In this document: positions 1 to 9,644 of the stretch, piece by piece
Numbering within the stretch: position 1 is the stretch's first letter
Layout: the number at the start of each line of letters is the position of its first letter
NCBI GenBank assembly: GCA_022225965.2
Contig: JAKJXP020000074.1
Location: 62,001-126,000 of the forward strand
Origin: Diatrype stigma
Lineage: Eukaryota > Ascomycota > Sordariomycetes > Xylariales > Diatrypaceae
Direction of reading: 5' to 3'
Length of the DNA stretch: 64,000 bases
Made by a program: the position numbers and the translations under genes
Notes under the pieces: generated by a model
What the model was told of the DNA's origin: nothing
Seen by the model: the letters and a program-made list of their open reading frames with translations, nothing else
Databases searched by the model: none

Positions 1-134
1 CCGTAGCTGGCAGCAAATAAGGGCCATGGCCGATATATAAATGCCGCAACTGGCAGCTATACAGGGGCCACAACCGGCCTATAGGTGCCGCAGCTGGCAG
101 CAGCTATATAGGGGCCATAGCCGGTCCATAGGTG
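1..134. repeat. 44-47 bp tandem repeat, three copies
   Basis: Three imperfect head-to-tail units start at about 1, 44 and 88. Each opens with CCG-AGCTGGCAGC or a close variant and closes with GGCC-A-RCCGGYC-ATA-RTG. Units are 43, 44 and 47 nt and differ mainly by transitions and a few small indels. The array may continue to the left of the window. It lies at the outer edge of the AT-rich transposon block and has no coding potential that I can see. Confidence 0.8.
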
Positions 135-179
135 TAGTAGCTCTATAGGGGTAGTTTGCATTAATAAGCCTAAAGTTAA

Positions 180-676
180 CAATCCGTTTAACGGCACCAA
201 ATAATTCTGTTAACGACACCAGATATTAACCGCATTCGGACGCATTCACTTATTACCCATCTTATTACTTAATATATCTTACTTACTTATATACCTACTT
301 TATTATTATATCGCCAATACCTGTACCTTTATATAGCACAATTATACATATATACCCAAATAAGGGGGCTCCCATTGCCCCCTTAAACCCCCCGGACTTA
401 ACCCTATTTTTAAACTAATTCTAACCCTAATTAACCCGTATTTTTTATACGGGACCTAATCCGTAACTGCGGCGTTAATGCAAGTGTAGGTGTAAATAAA
501 TGTGGTAAGTAAATAAGTAAATAGTGAATGTTAGGAAGTAACTTAAAGGGTGCCAGGTTAGGTGTGGCTTTAGGTATAATACGGGTGGCTAATGCGTTAA
601 ATTAGCGTTAGATTAGCTGAATGCGGTTAATGTCTGGTGTCGTTAGCAGAATTATCTGGTGCCGTTAAACGAATTA
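180..676. mobile_element. MITE-like element with ~57-bp terminal inverted repeats
   Basis: The segment at about 180-236 is the reverse complement of about 619-676. Shared core words are CGTTTAACGGCACCA, AATTCTG, TAACGACACCAGA and ATTAACCGCATTC; differences are C/T or G/A transitions. The 8-mer TAAAGTTA sits just outside both ends (171-178 and 677-684), as a target duplication would. The ~500-bp interior has no ORF but carries a perfect 7-bp hairpin, CCCGTAT/ATACGGG, at 435-453. Size and structure suggest a non-autonomous inverted-repeat transposon; I cannot assign a superfamily. The exact outermost base is uncertain by 1-3 nt. Confidence 0.75.
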
Positions 677-684
677 TAAAGTTA

Positions 685-813
685 CGCCACGGCTATTCCG
701 ACGGTCACTTAGGCTATTCCGACGGTCTCTAACCATATCTGAAAGGACTGCTTATACCGATCCACCATATACATTTAGGTGGCGATGTTATCGAACGCGT
801 TTAGGCGACTATT
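685..813. repeat. Left terminal inverted repeat of the MULE
   Basis: 129-bp inverted repeat, partner at 3829-3957. It contains two copies of GGCTATTCCGACGGT 23 bp apart, which could be transposase-binding subrepeats. Mismatches to its partner are C/T and G/A. Confidence 0.85.
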
Positions 814-1047
814 ATTTACATCGCGTATATAGTACCGCGTTTTGGGTCGGCATCCTAAGCTGGAATAGAAATCTTACAAGGGAATTTTTGGTGTTGCAAT
901 TATAGGTCTAGAATTTATTAATAATATTGTCGTTGCGGCCATGGCTGCTGGCTAGGGTTATAGCTAGTATTATTCCTTTTATGCTTTCCTTATTGCTGTT
1001 GTTTTTACGAAGCTATTACGAATTAAGCCGGCGGTAGCGGCTATAAC

Positions 1048-1168
1048 GGCGGTGGCTGCCATTGTTGCGATATTAGTGGCTGCCATTATTGCGATATTAG
1101 TGGCTGCTATTATTGCAATACTGGTAATTGCCATTATTGCGATATTAGTGGCTGCTATTATTATTATT
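1048..1168. repeat. 24-bp tandem repeat inside the MULE, five copies
   Basis: Five units of the form GTGGCTGCCATTATTGCGATATTA lie end to end, differing by transitions. A simple (TTA)n tract to about 1215 follows. On the minus strand they translate to an eight-residue repeat resembling NIAIMAAT. They lie downstream of the transposase core and may be an expanded low-complexity tail of it. Confidence 0.75.
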
Positions 1169-1649
1169 ATTATAATCGCTATTATTGCATTTATTATTAA
1201 TAATTCCATTATTATTATTATAACCGTTATGCCTATGTTATAGCGCTTAATTTATTTATCGTATAAGGAATAACCGGCGGTTACGGTATTATTTGCGGCA
1301 GCGGTTAAGTGGTTATAAATCGCGTTCGCGGCATTTTATCGTAAAATGAAATACGACGCGTGCTTTTATCGTAAGATAGATCCCTTTGTTACGCCGGAGG
1401 CCGCGTCGGTTATATAACGGGTATTATAATTGCTTTATTTTATCCTTTTATTTAAGTGCCCGGCGGTTTCGGCGGCTTCGGCGGCTTCGGCCTTAAAAGG
1501 CCTGGGCCATTTTTATTGCGACGGCGTATAGGAAGGATTTTCGGATTTTATTCGTTGCGGCGGACGCGTTTTTCGGGGAACATTGGCTATAAAAAGAAAT
1601 AACGAAGTTAGTAATAATTCGTATGGCTTGGGATTATTCCATTAATTAA

Positions 1650-3400
1650 AAACAAGTAAGAAAATTAGTCGGCGTTATAATTACATTAAATCTTCGAAGC
1701 TATTAATGCAAATGAAAGTGATTTATTGAAAATAGCTGTTTTTGTATTAAAAAAAAATAGATTATATGCCAATAAGGCAATCCGAATTGGCTAAAAAAAC
1801 CGCATTTGCAAACAAAAAGCGGTACGTTTTTTTTAACCATTTTAACCGTTTTGGTATATTGCCAAAGCATTTTGCAAAGAACGAAGAAGTTAACGTTATA
1901 ATGGATGTTATTAAAAAAGGTAGCATTCTTTAATTCGTTAATTTTTTCGTTTTTTTTTTTTGCAAGCCGGCTTTCGTATTTGTTTCGAATTTTTATTTAG
2001 GCCGTATAAACGGCGTAATAAAGTTAATATAATAAAGCCAGTCGATTTCGGAAATGCCGTTTTAATATAACGTAAAATCCTTCCGATTGCGAGGTTGCCC
2101 GTAAGCCGAAGTTTCGATAATCCTTAATGGCGAACTTTGCAAATTCGAAGTAATATTGTAAATATATATTCCGAAAGTAATTTACGATAAATAGTTAATG
2201 GGAAAATTCCTGTTAAAACTGTTCTCAATATTGATTCCATTCCTTTTTAATTCGAGCGTATATATAAGTTCGCTAAGTAAGCATTATTCCGTCGGCATTA
2301 TTTATCCATTTGCGTAAGAAACTAAACGAAGCAAGCCCGTAATGGCAAGGGTTTAATTAGGTGGGCATTTAAGTTCTATTAAGAACTGCTTTATTTCCGG
2401 CCTAAAAAAGCTTCGTAGCTAGCGCCTTAGCATATATATCGTATATATTTTTATCCGGATGTTCTAATACGAATGGCTAACGTTATGCTTTATTAAGAAA
2501 AATATCGCCTTTAAAAGGGCAGTCCTTATTGGTATTGCGATTATTTTTATTATTTCCCTTATTATTTTTTTCGCTAGGGTTAGCATTATTTATATCGCCG
2601 CCGCGTTTACCGAATACCGTTTTTTCGAAAAAGCCGTTTTATTTTTTTTTAATGTTATAAGCGACATTTTTAAGAATGTGCTATATATAAAGTTAATATT
2701 TAATAATATCGGAAAAAACCGTTCGGGCGACGCGTTTAAAGGCTTTATCGAAATCGGAGATAATAACGTTAGATTCGAAATTCCACTTAAGGGTATCGGC
2801 GTTTATTTTATTAGCAGCCTTTTTATCGTATTTACGGGCGCATCTTTTTAAGGTATCGAAAATCCATTAAAATAAAGCCTTTTTTTTACCGCTAAGCAAG
2901 TAATACGTAACGGAAAAGGTAATATAAAGCGGAATAATTTCCGAGATTTAATAAAGCGACATATTGAACTTATTAATTTTATATGTATTATCGGTAAAAA
3001 GAAATTCGGGATTTTCCTTTTATATTTTAATACATTATTAATAAGTTTAAAAGATTCGTTATATCCGTTTGTTTGAATTACCGTTTTTACGATATATGGC
3101 GTATTAGATTTCGGAATTCGATTCGAGGGTTTCGAGGAATTGTTAGGTAGTTATTCGATTGCTATATTAGGTGCGTCGCGTTTTTGCGAGGATATTCTTA
3201 ATATCGGAAATGATAAAGTTAATTTCGGGATGCTTTATTTTTATTTGGTTAAGGATGTTATTATGGAATAACTTCCAATTACGAGCGGCCGCTTCGATTT
3301 GGGCCATTATTTCGGGGTTATCCCTTTATTGGCGCCGATTATTGGCTAAATGGCGGGCATTTTAAAGGGCATCGAAAGGATAATTATAATAATTCCTTAA
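1650..3400 (-). pseudogene. MULE transposase, RIP-inactivated
   Basis: Reading the minus strand through stops gives a recognisable MULE transposase core. At about 2941-2998 is FTDNTYKINKFNMSLY, where family members read D-TYKTN-F-MPL and the D is the first catalytic acid. At about 2690-2775 is VIISDFDKAFKRVARTVF, matching the family's VI-TD-D-A---AI---FP. At about 2655-2690 is a CIWHILKNV-like segment, the conserved LC-WHI-KNV. Many in-frame TAA/TAG codons stand where Q or W is expected, as RIP produces. The ends are approximate and no functional protein can be made. Family assignment is from motif recognition, not a search. Confidence 0.75.
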
Positions 3401-3828
3401 TGTTTTATCCTTGTTATATACGAAGTTGTAACATTATTAATTATTTTTATTAGATTTTATTAGTTTCGCGTTTTATTTGCAATCGGATTTTTTCGTTAAG
3501 GTTTGCCGTTGGCTTTTGCTTTTAGTGGCCTTTTTGTATGTTCGGAAAGTAATACCGCCTTTATTATATATATACGTATATCGTCGGTATTCGCTAATCG
3601 CTTGGTTGCGCCATTTGTTGCGTTGTTTTCGGACGCCGAAACCTAAGGTTATATAAGTAGCAACGAACGCATCGTAAGCTTCCCGATAGAAAGGCCAACT
3701 TTGTTATACGAATTGTTTTATAGGGTCCATAATGAAATAAAGGCACTGGGCTGTTAACCGTTAAACTGTATCGCGAATTACCGAATTCGGGCTTTAAAAC
3801 AACAATAGCAATGGCAGCGGTCCTGCGC

Positions 3829-3957
3829 CATAGTTGCCCAGACGCGTTCGACAGTACCGCCACCTAAATGTATATGGTAGATCGGTACAAGCAGTCCTTC
3901 CAGATATGGTTAGAGACCGTCGGAATAGCCTAAGTAACCGTCGGAATAGCCGTGGCG
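3829..3957. repeat. Right terminal inverted repeat of the MULE
   Basis: Reverse complement of 685-813. It ends in GCCGTGGCG and is followed immediately by the 9-bp direct repeat GTAAAGTTA at 3958-3966. Confidence 0.85.
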
Positions 3958-3966
3958 GTAAAGTTA

Positions 3967-4580
3967 ATACGAACAAAAAGCTTGGGGCAGATTTGTTACG
4001 CTAACGCCTTCTATTTGGGACGTTGATTTTTAGAAAGAAAAAAAATTGCGACACAACAACCCTTCGTTACACTTCGGTGCTTCGCACCTACGCGTGCCTC
4101 GGGCATTACCTGCTTTTAATGCCACGATGCCGCGATGCCACGATGCCACGATGCCACGATGCCGCCAGCAGGCGTGCAAGCGTGGGACTCCCAGCGGGGC
4201 CAGACCCTCTGACCCACCAACAACAGCCGCTAAAGAACTGACAAGGCCCGCAGATCTGCAGGCTACAGTGGGGATGTTGAGGCGAACCGAGACCCCTGAG
4301 CTACTGTAGTCTGTAGCTAGCAGCTAGCTGCATTACCCCGATGCCCGAATAACAAACATCCGTCACATCAATCAATCAACACATCCATTTATGACAATAC
4401 CTACTTACTACTTAGTACTGACCTAAATAAACTATGATCAATTTCAGCTTCGCACGTCCTACACACCCAGTAACAACCACATCGATGTACATGGCCATTG
4501 GCATGGGAACCGACATCTGACCTGTCACGCAACACATACCGACCATACCACACCGACCTACCCACGCACCTACCGACGCC
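3967..4580. other. Boundary region with 8-bp tandem repeat
   Basis: GC content rises abruptly after about 4040, marking the edge of the RIP block. An 8-bp repeat, ATGCCACG, occurs about six times at 4119-4165. Two overlapping ORFs of 72 and 87 codons here read through the repeat and look fortuitous. The last ~200 bp should hold the promoter and 5' UTR of the gene starting at 4581. No other gene is seen. Confidence 0.6.
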
Positions 4581-6635
4581 ATGTCGACATCGACATCGAC
4601 ATCGAGCGGGCTCGGCCGCACTCGATCCCTCCGCCAGCCAGCGAACAGGGGCACCGAACCAGGCGGCCCCAAAGGAGGCGCAAGTGCGACTTCGGCAACA
4701 GCAGCCACCGCCGCAGCAGCAGCGCGCAATGAGCTGCGAAACACGTCGCCCAGCCGCTTACCGGTGAAGCCGCTCACGCGCTCAGCGACAACGGCGACGT
4801 CCTCGTCCTCCTTGTCCGCCGCCGCCGGCCGCGCCCGGGCGTCGAGCACAACAACAGGCACGGGCAGCAGGCCGCTCTCCGGGGTGTTCTCGGGCAGAAT
4901 TGCGGCCGGGCGACGGGCTAGTCCGACCACAAGCGGTGATAATAATAATAATAATAACAATAATGGAGGACCAACCGCAGCAGCAGCAGCGGCAACAACA
5001 ACAACAATGGCGCCGCCACCGCCGGCGAAGCCCTTAGGCAGGGCGCCTTCCACGCGGAGACTACCGCCATTGAACACGACTAATACGACGAGAAAGACGA
5101 GCGCCTCGGCAGCAGCAGCAGCATCCGACGCGACCGCCGGTCATTCCCCATTAGTCCGGTCCAGGAAACCGTCTGGCGGCGGCCCATCATCGCCTACGAC
5201 AATGGCCAATAGTAGACCAGGACCGACATCAGCACCGCGACAGGCCGGCCACACGCGCGCCCGGTCTGCAGTGACGAGCCTCACAGCAGCGACCACGCTC
5301 CGACCGCTATCGACGCAATCCTCCTCGTCCAGCGGCACCACTGCGACAAGCACCAGCACCAGCAACAACAACACGAGCGGCGGCGGCGGCGGCGGCGGCG
5401 GCGGTACCGCCTCGCCGAAATCCGCGCACTTCCCCCCAGCGGCCCCGGGGAAGCCGCACACGCGCTCCCAGACGCTGCACGCGCGCGCCCAATCGCAATC
5501 GTACTCCGTCTCCAACCCCAGCGCCTCCAACCCCAACCCCAATCCCAATCCCAATCCCAATCCCACAACAACCGCATCCACATCCAGCAAGCCCGCCTTC
5601 TCCACGCACCAGCAGCACTACAGCCCGGCCAAGCACGTGGCGCCCAAGCCGCTGACGTCGACGTTCCTCGCGCCGCCCTCGCCCTCGAAGCGGCCCGCCA
5701 ACGTGGCCCTCTCGGCCGAGACGGCGCGCCTGCAGGCCGAGCTGCTGCAGCTGGCGCTGCTGCGGCGCGAGGCCGGGCCGGCCGAGGCGGCGTGGCGCGC
5801 CAGTGCCCGGCGCAAGCTCGGCGCCCGCCGCGCCCGCCTCGCCGCCGAGGACGCCAAGCTGGCTGGCGCCGAGCGGAGACGCGCCGAGGCGCGGAACGTG
5901 CATGCGCTGGTGAGGTGGGGTGAGGGCGGTGGGATGGGGGCTGGGAAAGCGGCGGCAGCAACAGGAAGAGGAGGAGGAAGGGTCAGAAGTCTGGACGAGA
6001 AGATCCAGCTCCTCGACGAGGTTGTGGCAGGGGTCTGGGGCCTCGGCGGCGACGGGGCCAGCGGCGGCCGGTACGCGCGCGCGGTGCGCGCGTTCGAGGA
6101 GTGGGTTGAGCGGGCGGCCGCGGTGCTGGCGGCGCAGCAGCGGGGAGGGGGAGGCGAGGACGAGGACGATGACGCCGCAGCGCTCCTGTTCCTCAGCGAT
6201 CTGGACGACAGCGGGTGGAAGGGCGAGTGCGCGGGTCTGGCGCGGCGGCTGGAGGGGTACCGGGCGTCGCTGCGGGAGCTGGGGGGTGTGGAGGGAGAAG
6301 AAGACGAGAAAGATGAAGAAAATAAGAAGAGGGATGGGGAAGGGAACAGTGGTCGCAGTCGCAGTCGCAGTAGTAGTAAGTGTCGACAACAGCGCTCCGG
6401 CCTCGCGCAAGTGCTGGAGGGCTGCGGGAGCCTCGTCCACGGCATGCTGGCCGAGCTGGACGCCATGGAGCAGATCGGGCGGGAGGCGGCGGCGGCGGAG
6501 GACGAGTGGATCGAGCGGATGAGCCGCGAGCTGAAAGTCGACGGTGACGATGGCGGTGGTGCTGATGGGTATGGTGACGATATCCTAAGCCGCCAGCGGG
6601 ACATGCCACCGCCGCCTTGGCAGTTGGCTATATGA
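4581..6635 (+). CDS. Disordered, basic N-terminus plus coiled-coil protein, function unknown
   Basis: A single ORF of 684 codons starts at the first ATG after a pyrimidine-rich leader. Residues 1-370 are Ser/Thr/Ala-rich and basic, with simple-sequence tracts: poly-Asn (about 118-125, AAT codons), poly-Gly (about 268-276) and an Asn-Pro repeat (about 314-328). A conserved-looking segment near 345-375 reads HYSPAKH-APKPLTSTFLAPPSPSK. Residues 380-450 and roughly 470-650 are helical, Glu/Arg/Leu-rich and probably coiled coil. I think I have seen this layout in other sordariomycete proteins, but I know no function. A disordered basic head plus coiled coil occurs in some microtubule-associated proteins; that is only a guess. 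GC-rich third positions confirm the frame. An in-frame 45-nt intron near 5920-5964 is possible. AATAAA follows at 6651. Confidence 0.8.
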   Translation: MSTSTSTSSGLGRTRSLRQPANRGTEPGGPKGGASATSATAATAAAAARNELRNTSPSRLPVKPLTRSATTATSSSSLSAAAGRARASSTTTGTGSRPLSGVFSGRIAAGRRASPTTSGDNNNNNNNNGGPTAAAAAATTTTMAPPPPAKPLGRAPSTRRLPPLNTTNTTRKTSASAAAAASDATAGHSPLVRSRKPSGGGPSSPTTMANSRPGPTSAPRQAGHTRARSAVTSLTAATTLRPLSTQSSSSSGTTATSTSTSNNNTSGGGGGGGGGTASPKSAHFPPAAPGKPHTRSQTLHARAQSQSYSVSNPSASNPNPNPNPNPNPTTTASTSSKPAFSTHQQHYSPAKHVAPKPLTSTFLAPPSPSKRPANVALSAETARLQAELLQLALLRREAGPAEAAWRASARRKLGARRARLAAEDAKLAGAERRRAEARNVHALVRWGEGGGMGAGKAAAATGRGGGRVRSLDEKIQLLDEVVAGVWGLGGDGASGGRYARAVRAFEEWVERAAAVLAAQQRGGGGEDEDDDAAALLFLSDLDDSGWKGECAGLARRLEGYRASLRELGGVEGEEDEKDEENKKRDGEGNSGRSRSRSSSKCRQQRSGLAQVLEGCGSLVHGMLAELDAMEQIGREAAAAEDEWIERMSRELKVDGDDGGGADGYGDDILSRQRDMPPPPWQLAI

Positions 6636-7165
6636 TGATGGGACGCGAAGAATAAAGTTTAAAAAAAAAAAGCCAAGAAAAACAAAGATAAAGCAAATAG
6701 GACGGAACATACTGTAAACGCAGCCCTACTCTAGCACGGAATACAAATCATGATAGGGAAGAGAAGCAAGTAATGTTTAAGTTATCGATCATGCGCGTCA
6801 ATCTCTCCGCTCTGAGATCGACTAACCCATGAGACCTAGCTTTTGTAAGGATGAAATACATCGTAGGCTATGGTTTGAAAAACCGAGCCTAGCCCCTTTT
6901 TCCCTCATTTGCTGAAAAAAAGCAATTAATAAGAGAATCACCAGTTAACCCAAGTCCGGCATCCATTACGATACGTCATGTCGCCCGCCGGCCGAAACCG
7001 AAAGCAGACCCAGCAGCCAGCCCCGGTCGGACTATACCTAGATCGTAGAAGCAGATTCCTTCCCTACCCGAACTCATCACCGAATTCAAGCCGAACACCA
7101 TTCTAGGCGTAGGTGTAGATCTAGAACCCTACGCCCCTTACCACTGCCTTAACAACACTTTAAAA
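6636..7165. other. Convergent intergenic spacer, 530 bp
   Basis: Lies between the 3' ends of the coiled-coil gene (+) and the GNAT gene (-). It should hold both 3' UTRs. I see no ORF or repeat of note beyond the AATAAA at 6651. Confidence 0.6.
6651..6656 (+). terminator. Polyadenylation signal AATAAA
   Basis: AATAAA stands 15 nt after the stop codon of the 4581-6635 gene and is followed by an A-rich run. It is the clearest canonical poly(A) signal beside a gene in the window. Confidence 0.5.
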
Positions 7166-9644
7166 TTAAAACGAACTTGGGGAGCTTGGGACCCAGTCCC
7201 AGCCCTCTTCCTCGGCGTCAGCTTGAAGCTCCCTCTCCTTGAACGCCGCTACCTCTTTGGTATTAGGGCGCCACGTGTACAGCTTCACTGTCCCGAAATC
7301 TCGGAACCCGAGACGATGAAACATCTTCGCACCAGGTAGGGAGGCCGTCAACATGGCAATCTAGTTACATCACTCGTGTATTAGTTTACTTTCATGGTTC
7401 ATACTGCAGCTGAGCTTCTGAAAGCCAAGGAAGACACAACAGGGGGGCACAAAGGAATAGCATGGGGGTGATAACTGACTTTGGCGCCCTCTTCACGCGC
7501 AAGCTTCATTCCATACTCTGTCAATATGGTCCCGATTCCACGCCGTTGGTATTTCGGCAGCACGGTGATGCCGTGTACCTGTAAAGGGTCAGACCAGTCC
7601 AAGTTATATTGCCAAGATCACAGCTCAACCTGGAGCGATAGATCAAAAGTGGACATTCTGGGATGCTCCATGTATCTTGACAAAGGAGAGGATTTATAAA
7701 AAGAAGACTTACTGATGCTACACCAGAATGCAGGTGCAAATAGCCGGTCCCGACGATGTTGTCAGTGTCCAGCGAAATGTCACGTGCGATGTACATAGCG
7801 AACTGCGACGAGGGAAGGGTTGATAGCAAAGTACGGTATACGCCGGTCCAGTGCTTGATGTCAGCCTCCCCTCTCGCTCCATATGCCTCATGTGCCCAGG
7901 TGCGGACCCAGTCCTCGACCTCACGCGGAGACACAAGAAGCACGACCATGATACCGCTGGGGGAGATACGGCATTTGCGTTCAGGAGCCGAGGGACCCGG
8001 CAGCGGTGACAGCTCAGGCTGGCGATGCTGGCTGTCGTTATTATCATCGCGTTCATCCTCACCTGTCTCGAGTGGATGAAATGCGCCAACGTCAGTCTCC
8101 ACAGGATCACACAATTTGCGTTGTTCTTCCATCTGTTCCTGCTCGACATCTTCTCGTTCGACGAAGACCGCATCAGTATCTATCTGATCAGGAAAAAGAC
8201 TCAGCGGTTCATAGTGCTGCTGTTCAGGGCTCCCATGGTGGACGGGAAGTGGTTGGCCTTGCTTGGTAATGCCACCACTGTCGTGCTCTCGCTCTGTATG
8301 TGGCTGCTTCCTCTTTTGCCTAGCTTCATCTTGCTCCTTTCTTGCCAGCATAATCCTGTTCTTGTTGAGCTGTTCAAGTATCTTCAGTTGCATGTTATAA
8401 TCACGTAGTGTGGGGTTCAATGGACGGGTATCCTTCGCTTTCTCAAGTTGTTGTTGTCCCTCTCTTGCTGTTGTGCTCTGGGTCTCTCTGCTCTCCCTCA
8501 ACGGCTTCAATCCTGATGAGAAATGCAATGCTCGTTCTCGGAGCTCTTTTCTCGCCCTGGCATTTTCTATCGTCTGCTGAACCCAGTTACGCTCTCTGTG
8601 CCCCCGGGGCCTCTCCAAGACTTGTTTCTCGGTATCCACGATTAGGCCCCGATATTCTTCCCTCCCCTTCTTGCCCTCCTGCTCTAGCGCAGTCTGCTCG
8701 GCCCGGTCAGTAAATTCCGGCATCATCAGTCGTCTCGCATTTTGATGCTCCAGCAACATCAACTGTAGTTGATAGTCGGCAAGTCCCCATTTTTCTTGCT
8801 GCTGCTCCTGCTGTGGTTCCCGAGGGCGCAGACGAGAACCACGTACATAGCTAGGTTTATCGGCGTGGACATCATTTACATGGACGTTGGGTGACAGACG
8901 AGAAGAAATGGATGTTGATCTCCTTGTAGAGTCATAGGTGATAGTGTTAGTAGCAGTAGTGATGTCGCTCGGTCTCCCCAGTCTGCGACCAGAAAAAGAA
9001 GCGGGAGTGTCCAGTGGCAATACCCGTGTGGGCCGCAATCCACCTCCTATCCCTGCCTCCTTCGACGACAGCGCCTTGTCAAGATCGACGACCATGACGG
9101 GCTGTTCGTCCTCGATCAACAGACCGCGGCTGACCAACACGATCTCTTGTAGGCCCTGTTCGGTGTCGTTCCCGGGTCCGATGACCCAGCCGAGGCGGCG
9201 ACCCTGGCACCGTGAAAGCACAGCGTCGACAACGCCTCCGAGCCGGGACGGTGGGACAGATGCATGCTTTACCATACTGTGGCTCTCGGCGCCACTCGTC
9301 ATTCCCTGGGAAGGCGAGGCCTCGTACCACCGCATGAACCACTGATCGCTGCCCCAGAGGATCTCTTTGGCTCCTGCTGCGACGCTGATGTGCTTCGTGA
9401 GCTCGGTCTCGTTGGCAACGTACAAGTCATTTAGCTGTTCGCGGTGGGTGCCCTTGAGTACGGGGAAGCTGCGAGTGTCACTGTGGACGCTGCTAGTGCC
9501 ACTGTCCTTACGGTTGCGTTCCCCAGTATCGACAGCGGCAGTGCTGGAGGCAGCTCTATTGTCACTGCCTTGCTTCAGGGCATCGTCGGGCTTCGGGCGA
9601 CTGGGAAGCTCCCCGCTTAGAGATGATGGATAGCCGAGGCCCAT
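7166..9644 (-). CDS. GNAT-family N-acetyltransferase with long N-terminal extension
   Basis: Three exons on the minus strand: 9644-7713, 7578-7480 and 7360-7166. Introns are 134 and 119 nt, both phase 0, with donors GTAAGT and GTCAGT. The predicted protein is 741 residues. The acetyltransferase domain occupies about residues 560-705. The acetyl-CoA loop QRRGIG is at about 655-660 after V-HGITVLPKY. The following helix (LTEYGMKLAREEGAK) and the closing strand (MLTAS--GAKMFHRLGFRDFG) also fit the GNAT fold. Splicing restores this fold across both junctions, which is why these sites were chosen. GNAT enzymes transfer acetyl from acetyl-CoA to an amine; the substrate here is unknown. The first ~560 residues are charged, Gln/Glu/Arg-rich and partly disordered. 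One more ordered patch near 60-190 contains WGSDQWFMRWYEA. I do not know this extension. Confidence 0.8.

Larger units (their letters stand above)
685..3957 (-). mobile_element. Mutator-like (MULE) DNA transposon, RIP-degraded
   Basis: The first ~129 bp (685-813) match the reverse complement of the last ~129 bp (3829-3957), with differences almost all transitions. Both ends begin CGCCACGGCTATTCC and contain the sub-repeat GGCTATTCCGACGGT twice. The element is bordered by 9-bp direct repeats, ATAAAGTTA (676-684) and GTAAAGTTA (3958-3966), whose single G/A difference fits RIP. Long inverted repeats plus a 9-bp duplication are hallmarks of Mutator-like elements. The minus strand encodes a broken MULE transposase, listed separately. 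The 3273-bp length is reasonable for an autonomous MULE. It is dead: every frame is interrupted. Confidence 0.85.

Noticed and set aside
360..470. CTAACCCTAATTAACCC, telomere-like words
   Set aside because: Only a few degenerate copies inside a small transposon, not a TTAGGG array; no sign of a chromosome end.
4412..5077. 221-codon minus-strand ORF and other long ORFs opposite the 4581-6635 gene
   Set aside because: They are shadows of a GC-rich, repeat-rich gene. Their products are runs of Arg/Ala/Val mirroring the plus-strand repeats.
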